Shown: positions 1-13,594 of the stretch, piece by piece
How the letters are laid out: every line of letters begins with the position of its first letter
How positions within the stretch are numbered: position 1 is the first letter of the stretch
Assembly: GCF_002443255.2 (NCBI RefSeq)
Contig: NW_019211457.1
Location: 33,037,309 to 33,101,308, forward strand
Origin: Varroa destructor
Lineage: Eukaryota > Arthropoda > Arachnida > Mesostigmata > Varroidae
Length of the DNA: 64,000 nt
Direction of reading: 5' to 3'
The notes under the pieces: model-generated
Told to the model about the DNA's origin: nothing
The model's database searches: none
What the model saw: only the letters and a program-made list of their open reading frames with translations
Translations under genes and position numbers: made by a program

Positions 1-370
1 GGGGCTATGGCCTTTTCTGCAGGAAGACGACAATAGGCCAATTGCTGTGCCGTCGTTTTATGTGCCTGCGTTGTGCGGCTATCTAGCCAACTGTGATGCA
101 GAGAAAAGAGTGGAGACACAATTGTAGCTTGACGAGAAGCGTGCAAGATGTGGACATCGATTTCTTGGATTTCCGTTCCCATATTGCTTTGCCTTCATGA
201 TTTCCCAAGTGGACTTCAGGGAGATGTTTTGTTACTATAGCGATTTTCCACAAATTGACCCTACGAACAACTGCACTAGAGTGTTTTGTAATATAATGCT
301 AAAATTGTCGTATGTTCCTAAGTATATCCAAATATTTGAGGTATTTCGATATAAACTAGCATTGATGTCT
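1..370. other. Non-coding stretch, no gene seen
   Basis: No open frame, repeat or RNA signature stands out. It becomes AT-rich towards its right end, where it leads into the branch-point and pyrimidine region of the acceptor at 430. Confidence 0.5.
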
Positions 371-440
371 TGTTAATAATTATAATTTATATACGCTCTG
401 CTCCATTTGTGTCCGTGTTTCATCTTTCAGGTAAGTGACC
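371..440 (+). promoter_or_regulatory. Candidate recursive-splice (ratchet) site, CAG|GTAAGT
   Basis: A complete acceptor is fused directly to a strong donor. An AT-rich stretch with a plausible branch point (TTAATAAT, about 372-379) is followed by a pyrimidine-rich tract at 394-427 and then TTTCAG ending at 430. GTAAGTGA starts at 431. No other AG lies in the last 30 bases before the junction. In Drosophila, this juxtaposition of a pyrimidine tract, CAG and GTAAGT defines zero-length exons that remove long introns stepwise. That the site is used here is inferred from sequence only. An ordinary acceptor with a chance GTAAGT downstream is the alternative. Confidence 0.45.
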
Positions 441-2860
441 TGATCGACATTGAAGCTTTCAGAGGCTCATCGATATTTAGGGACTGCACCTCAACAAATG
501 TTGCGAATTCAGGGTCTAATAGTACCTCACAAACAGGCTTACAAACTCCCTTACTTCATTTACTCGTTCACATACGCCGACACAATCTCACACGAGCTTA
601 TAGCTACGGTCAATCGCAACTATTGTAATGTAAGCAGAGGGACAGTGAAGTAGTCACAGATCGCGGAGGGTCGGGGGCCATGCCTTTGTCCGTTATCGGT
701 GAGCGCATCTGCTGCCCCACGAAATCTACCGTTTCGTTCAGCCGGAGAACGAAGACCAAACAGAATCGGATAAGCCGACTGTCAGTTCGTTTCGCAGTTT
801 CATCGTACGTCCGCGTTGCTCCTCAGGTTCAGCATTGTCGGACAGCGGCCGGCAGCCATAACAGTCGCAGTAATAACGGCTGCCGCTCGCGCACAACGAC
901 AGCCAACGAAACTCACCTGTATTTATTTATTTTATTAGGTGCCTTTGTCGATGTCGTCCCAACTGCCTGTCTATGGTCGTTGCCGTTGTCATTGTCGTCT
1001 TACCTCACAGTCGTGCGTGCCTGCCGTCTTCCAAAGGACTTGCTGTCACCTTTTTAGTTTACGACCATCGCCACCCAACGAATGCAGACTATCCAACTTG
1101 GCGTAAGCAGTTCCGTTGCATGTCTGGCGCTTTTTCTCGACTTCTTGTCTTTTCACTCGAGACACGTTTTGGGTCCACTCGAAAGGTTCTTCGAGTTTTT
1201 CGTTCTTCTTTTTGCTCCCCACTTGGGTTTGCTCGGCTTAGTCTCTGGCTTGCCCGCGTGCCCCGAGCGGCCGTGATGGCAGCATCAGTGGTGTTAAAGA
1301 CGGTAGCAGTTCAGGTGGCACACTGCTACTGACTACTTAAGATTCAACTCTACAAAGGAGTCAGACTTGACTGCCTTCAACTTGTCTTCAACTTTTTTGG
1401 TATAAGAGGGAGCTCTGTGAGAAAGGGGCTGTCGTGGAAGAGCAAACATTTAGCGTTAGTGCTACAAGAATATAGGAGAGAAACATGACGAATTTTGAAT
1501 AAAAAATTGAGTCTAAAACAGGAGGACGGCTTTTGGCATCAGAAGGCAGGTTAAGGGAAACCGATGGAAAAAGAGCATCGCCGGACGACCTGTTATCCTA
1601 TAAAATCGGGGCGTCCTGAATGACCGCTGTGAATGAAGACTGCATCGATCCGGTGCGATAACAGTAGAATATCGGGTTGCATTTACTGAATTCTACCAAG
1701 TGTGTCATTATATATACGGTGGACAAAAAACATAGCAGTGACAGAAGTTTGTTCCGATCGGTGGTGAGCTATGACTTGCGATTAGGCGCAGCAGTTACAG
1801 ATCTGGTTGTTTTCAGGATGGCGAAGGCACTGCTCGTCTTTTGAAGCACTTGTGTTAAATGTTCTCGTACTTTTATATATACATACGTTTGCTATTGTCA
1901 ATACCGGAACAATATTAGTCAGCTACAGTTACGGGTTGGCTGTCGTCGTTCCCATAGATACACACAACTGACACACTATAGGAACGTCGTATTCTCTTGC
2001 GATAGCTGTCGCAGTTTCAGCTTTCACAAAGTGCGATAGATAGCCAAGCCCAGATAGAAACTAGGTGTTAGCGGGCTGGGAGCCGACAGACATCGTGCGG
2101 ATACCGAAACGCGGACACCTGCATAAGGATGAGATTTTATAGTTTCTTCTTTCTGTCTCCTTTGCTCCATCTGTTTTGAATCAGCTTCAGCTGACGCTAG
2201 CTGGCAAAACATTCGCGTACAGCACATTAGCCGAACGGTCTTGATCCACGCGTCTTCTCTACCAGCGCTTAGGCCTGCGGCGTCGGGTTCAATTGCAATT
2301 ATCATCATCGTCGTCATCGTCGTTAGATTTATGCTAGCCAACATATGCTAAGAACACGTTATACTTATAATAGAAAAGGCGCCAGTAACAATTCTATTCG
2401 AATAAGCATCGGAAGAATTAAATATTCATTGAAACTCAATTGGCCTGACGCTACAGTTGCTACTGGCGGTGCCTATGTGCGAGTATCCTCATGACGCGGC
2501 ACTAGAAAACATGATATCTATCGCGACCTGCGCAGCAAAGATGCATTAGGCTTTGAAATTGCTTAAAAATGTTTTTCTTCTTTGTGAAACCAGGCCGCCA
2601 TTATAATAGCAAGTATTTGTGAAATGACGGCAATTGGAAAACCTTCAGCATCTCTCTTTCTCCGTTTGGGTGCAGCTAAGCGAATGGTCGTTATTGATTT
2701 TTAATGTCTCAGCCTTTCAACGGTAGTCGACAAAGATATCGTAGCGACCGTCGCGCCGAACAACACAGGATGTGCCCAGACACTGCGCACGGGTTGCTAA
2801 GAACGCATTAACCGCGTGACCGTTAACCCACCAAGTAGCCCCAGCATTTATGCACATATA
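441..2860. other. Non-coding stretch with a CpG-rich first third
   Basis: About 660-1330 is GC- and CpG-richer than its flanks and pyrimidine-skewed on the plus strand. It carries overlapping short open frames in several frames, which I take as composition effects. A T-rich acceptor-like site ends at 938, and a GTGAGT donor-like site on the minus strand lies at 911-916. A short ATC/GTC triplet run occupies 2301-2322. From 1331 to 2860 I see no gene. Confidence 0.4.
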
Positions 2861-2863
2861 TTC

Positions 2864-2890
2864 GTATGTGTATGTGTGTGTGTGTGTGTT
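2864..2890. repeat. (TG)n microsatellite
   Basis: Imperfect TATG/TG start followed by about eight uninterrupted TG units (2873-2889). Confidence 0.9.
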
Positions 2891-3180
2891 TATGCTTGCG
2901 TGTTTATGAACCACTATAGAAATGATTAAATCTGCAACATGTAATATAAAAACCTGCGCTACAGATTCTCCCATTATCACATGTCACGCCGAACTATTTT
3001 CTGGTGTACGGGTTCATACTTGCAGCACGTCGGCTATCACCGCTCAATCGAAGCTGATACCTGTCTATCGTTTTAGAACCCGTATTCCCTGTATGATACA
3101 CGTACGATTTTTTTCAACATTAGCATTTAGCACTTACCACTCGTCCTAATCAAATATATCTATCTTGCGACAATTTCCAG

Positions 3181-3369
3181 TATGTGTCTGCCATACATTA
3201 CGCGTCACCATGGCAAGAACTGCTCAGAGAAAACAAGTTTGCGTCGTCAGTGTTTAGCTGCAATGTCTCTTCACACGCTAGGAAAATCTTCACTCACTAC
3301 CCCCTGGCCTCTTTAGCGCTACTGATGGGAGGTATCCTAGCCCCTATCATTCTCCTCTATTTGACTTAG
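3181..3369 (+). CDS. Candidate 3' terminal coding exon with C-terminal membrane segment
   Basis: I do not recognise this protein. A good acceptor (pyrimidine-rich TATCTATCTTGC, then TTTCCAG ending at 3180) is followed by a frame open from the acceptor to a TAG at 3367-3369. It encodes about 62 residues. The first 40 are hydrophilic, and the last 20 form one hydrophobic segment (LALLMGGILAPIILLYLT) ending at the stop, as in tail-anchored or single-pass small membrane proteins. There is no ATG at the start of the frame, so it could only be the last exon of a longer gene. No AATAAA is seen close downstream. A chance open frame behind a chance acceptor remains quite possible. Confidence 0.2.
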   Translation, partial: YVSAIHYASPWQELLRENKFASSVFSCNVSSHARKIFTHYPLASLALLMGGILAPIILLYLT

Positions 3370-4760
3370 TATCATTAGTGCGGGTGTATTCTACACGGAA
3401 CGCGGCGCACATTCGTACCCCAGTTCTTCTCAGCGACAGTTCAAAGCAAGATCAATATCCGTATTGATTTTGCTTACAGCTAAGTAACGTGAACGTATGC
3501 GGCAGTGATCCGTGCCTTTACGTGTCTACCACGTATTTTATATAAGTAACTGCCTAGTAATTTGACAGGTTGCTCTCTACTAGGAATCACCTGTATTAAG
3601 TAAGTAGGAAAATCAGCTATATATTTCTTAGTTTTAATATAATGGTTATAGCAGCGTTCAGTTAACCTTGTGATTAGAAGCCTGTAACCGCGTTTCCCGG
3701 ACAATCTCCCAACAAGTCAGTATCGTATCTCAGTGTCTCTGTGCTAACGTATCGTTGTTGGCGAGCTGCTTGACCGATATTTCCTCCTCAGAGTATTTGC
3801 GCACCGTTCTGCTGGATTCGGCTGGATCTCCGATAGTTTTATTGAGCCGCGAGTCTGTGTACATTAGCAACGTCTGAGCGGGCAACTATCAATGACTATG
3901 TTCAAATTTACGCGCTCCGCCATGCTGCTCACGCGCCTATCCCGACAAACCGACAATTTGTATCTTTAGACGAATGATAAAATACGAAAGACGAAGCGAT
4001 ATTGTATATGTCATTACTGGCACCGTCACCGCTAAGTTAACCGACGCGAAGTTGCCACCAAGCGTAATCCAACGGCGCGCGCTTGACACTCCGTCTCGGA
4101 AGAAGACAAAGTCGTACGGGTCGCTGGCGTTTTGCTCTTATTGACGAAGATAGAAATCGTGACGAGAGCGAGACAAGAGTAAAATAGAGAATAACGCCCA
4201 GCAACTGGTCCTTGGCGCGGGCGTGATTTCGTAGTCGGAGTCGTTCAGCTGCTCCATTAATGGGTAACAGTGGAAACACTACCCCATAGACAACTCCGTA
4301 CCTAGCTCGTAACGCTTCGCGCTTGAAGTGACACCACAATGCTGTGTGTATCTATGTAACTGTTTATGGCGATTTTCGCGTGCTGCCACCCTAACGAAAC
4401 GCTATACTACAATGCTATTGTCGTCCGCATCAACAGTAATAGTGAGCATACATATCATTCTGTCCATACCCGGTCTGTCATCGAAACACTTGAGCGATCC
4501 TTTTACTAATTAACTAAGATACATAATAAGATACATAGAAACAACTATAGTCAGAAAATCAGATTCTTTAGACAGTGTAAAGAACTGAGCGTAAGCCCGA
4601 CTGATATTTTATACCATAGCACGAAAACGGGATAACTTGATGTTCTGTGGTTAATTACAGCTAAAGGGAAAAATAGGTACAGTCTTGTACAAGAAGAAAC
4701 AGATAGACTCGTTAGAGGAGCTTGCCGGAGATAGATAGTGTTCCCGGTAGTCAGTCACGC
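3370..4760. other. Non-coding stretch, no gene seen
   Basis: Mixed-composition DNA with short unsupported open frames. An isolated TAAGTAAGTAGG donor-like string lies near 3596-3607, but no open frame ends there. Confidence 0.45.
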
Positions 4761-4762
4761 AG

Positions 4763-4813
4763 TTTTTTTTTTCTTTTCGTAAAGTGTACACGTACGTGTA
4801 TACGTATGTGTAC
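4763..4813. repeat. Poly-T run followed by a 28-base near-perfect palindrome
   Basis: Ten Ts at 4763-4772 are followed at 4786-4813 by an alternating GTAC/GTAT palindrome. All 14 positions pair if two G-T pairs are allowed. It could form a cruciform or an RNA hairpin, but the loop is closed and no microRNA-like arm length is present. Confidence 0.7.
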
Positions 4814-7800
4814 CAGGATAATGCGGAGACGGTGGTTTGTTATTACGGGATATTCGACAGACAGGATAACGACTGAACGTAACCGCTTTGTGTAAAATAT
4901 ACAACTTGTTCAGGATAGACGCGTACTTTACGAAACGGCATATGGGTATACATAGTCACGTACATATGTGCATTCGCGTATATGCATGAAGTGTTTGGGG
5001 CTTACTGTCGCAGACACCAGCTGGAAAACCTTTGTCGTTCATTGATTCTTTTGAAACCTCTAACACTCTCTTTTTGGCTGTGTGAAGAATAATATGGACA
5101 GAGGAGGGTGGGACGTAACTTAATATGGCGGCAACTGAGAAAAAGGCCTTATGATTATGATTTTTTAAAATCGATGCTAATTTTAAGAAGGCCATAGAAA
5201 AAAATCAATGCAACATATGCATAGTTTCACCAAGAAAGTTGGGGCAGTTATTCTGTAAAATATGAAGTAGGTCTAGAGGAGATAATTGCGTGGGTGCATA
5301 GCTGCGCCCCTAATTTCCTATATTGCCGTCATGGAACACACATCATGAAAATTTTTCCGTTTGGTAGATACTCACATACACAAAATATTTAACCAGATCA
5401 TATTGGTTTCCCATTACTTCTTTCGCTTTTCATTGAATATCCTCAATTCTCTCATCTTGACATTTCATTTCGGCTATCTATCCGTTGCCTTCGAAGCTTC
5501 CTGTTACACCCCCTGCTGATACATTTTCACCACAAAGATTTTGCCGAACTATTCTTTTCGGCGATATACCGACTTTGGCGATTACGGCTTGCCGACTGCC
5601 GTGAACTCGTCATCAGACCCTGCCTCGCGTTGGCGCCTTCGATCTTTTCAGCGTTCATCTACGCTATCTCGTCTTTAATAGTTAGTATGTGTCATGCAAC
5701 AATAACGACTCGTGCAGAGGCGGCCGCAACAGCAGTTATATCTCTGTCTGAATTTGGTCAGGGGCATGGGGTATCAGGGATGGGGCTATTGGCTTGTGCT
5801 GATGTTTCTTGTTGAAATCTCTCACTATTGACTCGTTGTGGTCTCGTCTGCCCCCCTCCCCCCCCCCACGCAGCAGAGGCCAAGTCGATGCGTTCTCCTT
5901 GAAACAGATAGTAAAAGTAGCGGTATTGGTGAAGGCGGCCACGTTATCGACTCTCTGTGGTTTGATCTCTGATATCTACACTATCGACTTAGCAGCGGTA
6001 AGATTTTGAGGGCAGAGAATCCATTTTGGGTGGCGTTTTTCTCCGTCGGGGTCGTGTTGAGCTCCGAGTGGAATAGAATCCCGGTTTCACCTGGCCTACT
6101 GGCCACTGTCACTACGACTAGAATAACATTACAAGCATCAACGGAACTTTCTTTCTTCCTCCTTAGTTGATTCTATCCTACACTGTTAGACCAAGCTCTT
6201 ATTTGGCCGCCCCGCGTAGCAAACCAAGCTCGATTCGGTTAGGTATACGCAGCATGGCATTCGTGTATTATCGTGTCTTTGTTCATGCACTGGGTTGCTA
6301 TGTCGAAAGCAACGGGAGGTGGGGGTGGTCTTACCCATAGGCATCCATACAGACATACATACAAAATAGAAACACTTAGGTGTACTGCTGAGACTGGCTG
6401 AAAATGTGGCATAATAGGGGAGTAAGTAAGGCCATCCAAGCAGTCTGTATTTGCATTTTGGCTGACCGGCTGGCGAGCTTGCTCGCTTATTTTCTTGGTA
6501 AAATCTTGCTGCTATTCTAGGCCGCCGCACCGAGGAGCTTGCCTCGCCAGCTGTAACATATGAAGATACAATGCTGGTGTTTGGGTCGGAGACAGTGTCA
6601 GCCGATCTTCAACAACGGAGTGAAATAAGAACAGGGCCAAGATATAGAAAACCTCACAGATGAAGCAGAAGCAGCAGCAGTCGCTGGTGCCGCTCGTGTC
6701 AAGAGAGCAACAGTCACGAGATTTTGAGGCAAACGAAGCTGTCGATTTTTACCGTCCACACGCCCGCTGCGACGTCACAGACGACGCTATAGCGAAGAAC
6801 TCCACCCTACTGCCGCGACGAGCGAATAAGGCTCTCAACGGATGTAGAAAACCTCAAAAAATGGAGAAACAAGCGCGGTAAAGGTGGCAGACAGACAAGC
6901 GGACGTTGGTTTAGTCGCGTGATGTTAGCAGCTTAGACTCTTGAGAGTGGTGCGTCTCGACTAGGTTAACAGGGTGATTGTTGGGAAAAATAGGGCTGAA
7001 GGAATGCATGTGGGTACATGTTTAAACCTTCAAAAAGGCATACAAATAGACGCAGATGATTAAAGCTTAGGCGCTCAAAATTTACGCAGCCTTAGCTTGT
7101 AGATGAATGGTTATCTTTGGCTGTGACGAAAACAGCTTTAATATAAAATGATAGACATGTACGTTGACTAACTGTTCTGTAGACAAACAAACTGAGAAAA
7201 ATACCCCTCGAAATGGTGCAGGAGTATATGAAGTTCACCATCTCGTTTCAGGTTAACTCAAAATATAGGCACAAATTATACGATATAAGTCAAACCTGGT
7301 TATTTTCTGTCGATAGTCTCCAAAAATAAGCTCTATGCCTATAAAGAATTACGTATTTGGCTGCAGCGCTAAGATCTACAAACGCCGGGATTAGAAAATG
7401 TATTAATTATTACTATTATTTTAATTATTAGTACACAGCACCCATATTTCTAACATGGTTTTCACTACGCAGCATCAATAGCACTGCAAGCCAAAAGCAA
7501 TTAGGCAAAGGGTCACTTCTCTCGTGTCGGTTTTTCTTAGCTATTCAGCCGACAGCTGACATGACTCTCGCCGTTGTTTTCCCATCATTGTTGGCGGCCA
7601 TTCGAAGAACGTAGCACGATTACTGCTACTACTACCAATCTATCACGACGACGCCATTGTAGTAACAGATCATCAACATCATCCTCATCATAAATAACCC
7701 TTTTTAGCTCATTGAGCTTATCGACCTGGTTGGCTTCGTCTCGTCTTGTCACTCGCCCGCTCGTCTGCTCCACATCGTCTGACATTTTGGCGGAAGCTGT

Positions 7801-9600
7801 CGGCTTGTTTTCGTTTAATTCTCCACTGCCGCTAAGGTTACCTTCCCATTCAGCTTGTAGTGACGGGCGCCACGATGCTTCTATTGCTGCTGCTGCTGTT
7901 GATCCATCGCATTGGCTTGTGTTGTTAAAGGCGCTCGTCTACCCACCTAAGCATCTATTCGTTTGCCATCGTCCGTAGGCGTCTTGTGCTGGCTGCGATG
8001 TTTTAGCTGCCGCCGTAGCACCAATTTTTCTGACGCCTCACCAGTACTTTTCCTGTCTGTTTCTGCATTGGACTTTTTCTTGGCTCTTGTAAGTGGGGCT
8101 CAGACTTTTGCGTGCTGGCTGGCAGCCTGTCTGGCTGGTTGTTGTTGCCGCCACCACTCGGGCGTTGGTTGTATAAAATCTAAAAAGTGCTTCCTCATAG
8201 CAGCAATAACAGCATCAGCAACGTGCCTGGCTTGCTGGCTTCCGGCTGGGGTATCTCGCTTTTTCTACTGCCTCCCTACCTGTGTAGTCGGGTAAACTGG
8301 GTACGAGATCACGGGAATGATAGAAAGGAGAGACGGCTCTCTGGGTAGACTCGACAGAATGCCGCATGGGTAAACGAGGCGATGTTAGCAGAAGCAGCAA
8401 AAGAAGAGATTCGGGGGTCGTAGAGACACTGAAGAGCGAGAGATCAAGGGGGTGCAGGGGTGAACGAAGAAGGGTGCCGGATCCAGGAACTGCTCAAGGC
8501 CATTTGAAACAAGCAACGGCGGGTGAAAATTGGCGCTGGCGGAAGAGCGTGCACATAGGGTTACGAGGCGAAAAACAAGAAGACGGCGACAACGCCAACA
8601 ACAATAACAACAACAAGGGAATAGAGGCAAGCAGCGACGAATGCTTTGGGTGTATGTAGAGGGGGAGAGGTCTGTGTAGTGATGTAGATGATGCTGTTGC
8701 TTGTGCACTGCTTACGTTACATACACATACCCATAATGCGCAGCCCATCCAACCCATCAGGAGGGAGAAAGCAAAGGGGATACACCATACTCTTATTCCC
8801 CGATTGCATCGGCAGTGGAGGCGATGGTAACACCGGCGGCCGTGGTGATAGTTGCGGCTTCGGCAGTAACAGTCATCGAGAGGAGCTGCAGCGGCGTAAG
8901 ATCGTTGTAAAGCGATTCTCCTGTGATACGACGACCTCTAAGAAAGCCATACGCCTTCCGCGTGCTCTGTTTGGTTCCTGATCGGATGGATACCCATTCA
9001 TGGGCTAGGTTGGCCGCTTCTAGACAGGCTGGCCAAAGCTGTCCCGGAACAGCTTCTCGGCCTCGCGTTAGTCGGCGGGGAGGGATAAGATAAATATATG
9101 TAAAACGTCCATATAGAGGTATCACACTTCACCTTGAGCCCGATTCTGTTGTCAGGGTCGTTCGAGTCGGCTGGCGGAATAGGACCGTTGACGCTGAGGG
9201 GGAGGACAAGCACGGCACGGAAGAGTGACACGAGGTGGATGTAATCGATCTAGGTAGGGGTTCCCGGAAGCACCCACTTGTAAGTAGCTAAACAAGCGTA
9301 CAGAACGAGCACAACAACAGGCTGCACGGGTGAAAGTTGATGGCGCACATAGGGCCCAAATATTCAAAACTCGAACGAACCGACGCTGGAAGGACAGATG
9401 GAGTGGTATGGCAACAGGTAAATGAAAAAAAGAAATGTCACTTGAGTGATGTATGCAGTAGCCCGACGATCATTAGTAACATAGAGGTAATAGCGACTGG
9501 AAATATAGCATTCGGGGTTCGATAGGGGTTAAGAGCAGTATAATGTAATCGAGTTATGCGACAACGCTAATGTGATATTGTACTTGGACTTGGTTTTTTG
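4814..9600. other. Non-coding stretch with simple sequence
   Basis: No supported gene. Contents include a C-rich tract (5851-5867), AT-rich TAT/AAT repeats (about 7399-7430), a stretch of TGCTGG/CTGGCT motifs around 8100-8260 and a CAA-type run (about 8595-8617). Overlapping open frames on both strands between 7.6 and 9.4 kb lack start context and splice signals. A GTAAGTAGC donor-like string lies at about 9290. Confidence 0.45.
5851..5867. repeat. Poly-C tract
   Basis: Seventeen bases of C interrupted by one T at 5857. Confidence 0.9.
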
Positions 9601-9608
9601 TTGGATCC

Positions 9609-9640
9609 TATAAAACCTTAGTGTTTCGTTTGTATCATTA
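9609..9640 (+). promoter_or_regulatory. Possible TATA box plus initiator
   Basis: TATAAAA at 9609-9615 is followed 28 bases later (first T to the A of the initiator at 9637) by TCATTA, close to the arthropod initiator TCAKTY. This is near the usual 30-base spacing. No convincing first exon follows, so it may be coincidence in AT-rich DNA. Confidence 0.15.
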
Positions 9641-12600
9641 TTATCATTACCAACATCAATCTCTCGGTTGATGGACAATAGATTCTGCTTGGGTGTTTTT
9701 CTGAACTGAGATTATTTGTCCCGTCTTTTTTTTAGCATAAATTTATATCTTATGGCGTGTTAAGCTCAAGTCGCAATAGATTGTTGTACATTGGAGACAA
9801 TAGTTTTGTCTTGTGTTCTGCCAGGATGTCGGCAGATATAAGACTTATTTAGCGACTACAGCGCCCAGAAGTTCATAAGATGTTGTTAGCTGTCGCCTAA
9901 GTGAAGTACGGCGTTATAAATAACAAAGCGGACTGGCGATACGACCGCCCATCTATGTCTACACTATCGCTGAAGCCGTCAGAGTGGTCACTCAAGCGTC
10001 ACTGTCATTTTGGCCGCTCCGTTGCGTGGTGGGCTTTTTTCTTTTCGCTTTCTTTGGGCGCTCAAAGATACCAGTGCAGTAGTAATGCCAACATTGGATT
10101 GAAAGCCACTACAGCTAGTCTAACTGCGGCCACAGCTTGTGACCGGGAACCTGCACTCTCGACACGACGCATCGCCAAAACGTTGCGGTAACTTTTTGCT
10201 CAATTTTTATTGAGATACAGCGGTTCTCACCGCGAGCGGGAGCAGACGTCACAAGCTATCTTCGAATTTACGACACTGGCAAAGGTACATTACTTAAACA
10301 CGGCCTGACGAAGTGAATGTAGGCAACGGCCGCAGCGAAAACTCAAGTTACGAGTGATGACGGCGGTAACATACTGACTCGACGTGTAACGACTCGAACG
10401 TCGTCATTTTGTTCTCCTTCTCGCTCTGCTTCAAGCTCGATATATGTTGCCAGTGTCCTGTTCGACGTCATGTTTGCATTGTCTATCTATGCGTCGGTGT
10501 ATCGTGTAGAGCATTAGCGCAGTGTGAAATACAAATAAGTAAATAAAGCGGAGCGTCACACAGTTGGACGGACATGGCGTTAACAAGTCGATGGCCAAGT
10601 GCTATACGATATAGATGAACTAATTATCGCTCAGTCTTTTGACAGTGTAATAAATGCAATGGAGAGAGATCGCTGTGGCTTGTTAACTGCTTGGAAAGGG
10701 TTAAGATCGTTTTTGCGTGACGAAATGACGCACTGAGAACGACCCTATGCCCGCCAAACCTTTACCCGCAAACGTTCGGTTTGCGGCATTCGCGTTTTTT
10801 CAGTGGAGCAATTCTGTTCTTTACCGAAACACACAGATTATTTTCCGTTAAATTATGTTCAATAGATACAAATCTGCCTCGTGTAACTAAATAATCGCTA
10901 CGCGTATTTATTCCTATCGGGAGAAAGCGACTACTGGCACGCACGCAGGCTTCTGCCAGTGAACGGGTCCGAGCCGAATCACCCACCGGTGGCGTTGCTG
11001 TCAAAATAGCATTTCCGGTCTTTTTATTTTGTCATTGAATAAAGGGGACCAACCAGTGCTTTGCCAGCGGGAGCGTTAGCGCCGGCATCACTATGGATAG
11101 CAGCGTGCTGTTATTCAGTATTGAGCTTTTGATTGCTTCGTGCCGATGACGAAACTTGCGTCGACCTACCGACTACCGAGGCCGTGCTGCCAATGTCCCC
11201 AGAAACAACGGCGGCAGCGGCGACAAAACCTTGAACGAGACTGCGGTGTCCTTCAGGGCTCTTTCAAGCGTGAGGCGTGTCGCTTTGACATGCGGAGGCC
11301 AGGCAAACGCAGCAGCAGCAACGGAGAGGGACTCATCGCGACGGCTGCGGCCGCTAGCGGCACGAGGGAAGAACTACAAAAAACAGATGATCACTCCGTG
11401 CTGTGCATATAATGCATCATACTGTACTACATATGCACAGACACATATATATACATGGAGAGGACTTGCATAGCATCGGCTATGGAAGCCAATAGCCGCT
11501 GCGGAGACCGATTCTGGCTGAGAATCGGAAGGAAGCAATGCACGCAGTGGCGGCAGCCGCAGAGGAAACTCTGCAGAGGTGGCAATTCTCAAGCTGTTCG
11601 AAGTAAAGGAAGCGTAACGGAATTGAAGTCGGCAAGAGAAACGCTCGTTGACGTCCTCAGGTAGACGTTAGAAAAGCAGGTTTCTATATAGGCACTATTT
11701 TACATAGAAGCTGACGGCTGTTGTTTAGATCATGGCTAGATGTTACTATAAAGATACACCCGTTCATCCTCATTGAACGATATCACTTCGTCGGCCTACT
11801 GACTGGCCAAGTCCTGTTTTGTCACAGGCGACGACCAGTATGAAGTGATCAACAATCGATTCGAACTGTATTATGTTATGCGTAGAGAGCAACTGAGGAG
11901 CGTCGATAGAAAAGAAATTGTCGGGTGCAGTAGAAAAGATAATAGCGGCGTCTGCATCAGTGTCCGCATCGCCAAGCTTCAAAAGTAACAGTCACCCTGT
12001 TTTCTTGACAATACAAGAGAGAAGTAAGCTATGGTCGATGCTTTATGACTCTTTTTTTTGACAAATGAAGGCCATGCCGTGTCACACTACAAAAAGTATA
12101 GATGAAAAAGAGCTGGTGGTCGTCGTTTATTAATTAGTTTCGTTCCGATGAATAGGACAAAATCGCCGTCTTTTACCGCGCCAGCTGTAGGTGCCCATTG
12201 TTGCTCCGGAGATTCGATAGTCTTTAAATTCCGGATCCGTCGGGGGCTGTCAAGATACGAGAGAGGCGTATGACTGACAACACTTGTTGTACGCAAACGA
12301 GAGCCGCTATGCAATGCGCGGCTGCCGAAGTAGCAGTTGATGTCTGTTCATATTGTAAAGAAGGGAGCGTGCTTATGATATGTCTCGAGTACAGTAACAG
12401 CAGTAGTAATAACAGCGAAAGGATCCAGTCGAGCACCGGAAGGGCGTTGTAACATGGCTCGGCTACCACGACGCGCGACGCTCAGGACCAGGCGTGCCGT
12501 GACATCCTGACTCGTGCGCCACAAACGCCTGTTACCAATGCAGACGCAGTTAATGTGTTCTTAAGCCAAGTATGCTATCTCAAGGTACACGCAGTCAAAC

Positions 12601-13530
12601 AAGCACGCATACATAGGTTCCCACTCGAACGTCAATAGTCTACCTGGTGCCTCCCTAGCGGAGCCAGTCGATTTAGTCGGTATAGCCGATCATCAAAAGC
12701 GTACAAGACTATTCTGAACAGAACGCAGTGCTGCTTCAAGTTTAAGAACCGGCGGTTTCGCTAGGATAGGATAGGAACGAGGAAACAATGCCAAGGTTCG
12801 TGAAGCAGCACCCTGAGTTTACTTAGTTGAGAGATCGATTGTTTCGTGCGGTTATTGGGTTGTCGGAAGACCATCCGATGCGTACACTATATATAATAGC
12901 GACCAGCTAGGTACGTGGCAGGGGCTGCTGCGAGCGTCAGCATAACAGAGCGAGCCACAAAGCCTTCCATCAATGTTACTTGACAGAGGCGTTCAGTGAG
13001 CCGATAAACAAGAATAAATTATGGGGATGCACTCTACCGTCAACACATCGGTTGCAATAAAATGTAAAGCAGATTAACTGTGGATATTGACAAAGGAAGA
13101 ACTGGACTGACGGGAGCGTCAACAAAAGAAATCGAACACGTACCTGTTCTTTCGACGATAGTTATTTGGCCCTTCGCGTGTAGTAAGTGGGTTTGGCACA
13201 ATGGTTCCCTGTGTGTTAATTTTCTCGATGTAGACTTTTTCTCTAACGAAGATAATTAGACTCAGTTAAGGACCGATATATAATACTATGACAATACAAC
13301 GATCACGACATATATACTCAAAGGATGTTTATGCACAATACAAAAGCTACATTCTAACTTTCTCGTGGATCTATTTTTCCGCGATCCCTTATTAGGTTCG
13401 GAAGTCGAAAAAAAACTTGCACAACTTAAATGCCTACAATTATCGCAGCTGACAACGTGTAGTTTCCACGAAAAGTGTGCAAGTTTCAAGGAAACGAGTA
13501 AATATTAATAGCCAAGCCTGTATTTTTTCA
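9641..13530. other. Non-coding stretch, no supported gene
   Basis: A 78-codon frame from an ATG at 9955 to 10191 (plus) reads reasonably but has a weak start context and no other support. About 11.1-11.6 kb is GCA/GCG-rich with overlapping frames. A CAG|GTACGT donor-like site on the minus strand lies at about 13140. A strong acceptor (T-rich tract, TTTTTTCAG) ends at 13531 on the plus strand, with no long open frame directly behind it. Confidence 0.4.
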
Positions 13531-13594
13531 GCATATACATCTACATAATTAGGTTCCACGGAGGAAGTCGTCGTCAGCTTTCGCTAAACTCGTT

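Noticed and set aside
3210..3257. ATG in an ideal context encoding MARTAQRKQ, like the histone H3 N-terminus
   Set aside because: It ends after 15 codons, lacks the KQT and KSTGG residues of H3, and no H3 sequence follows in any frame. Coincidence.
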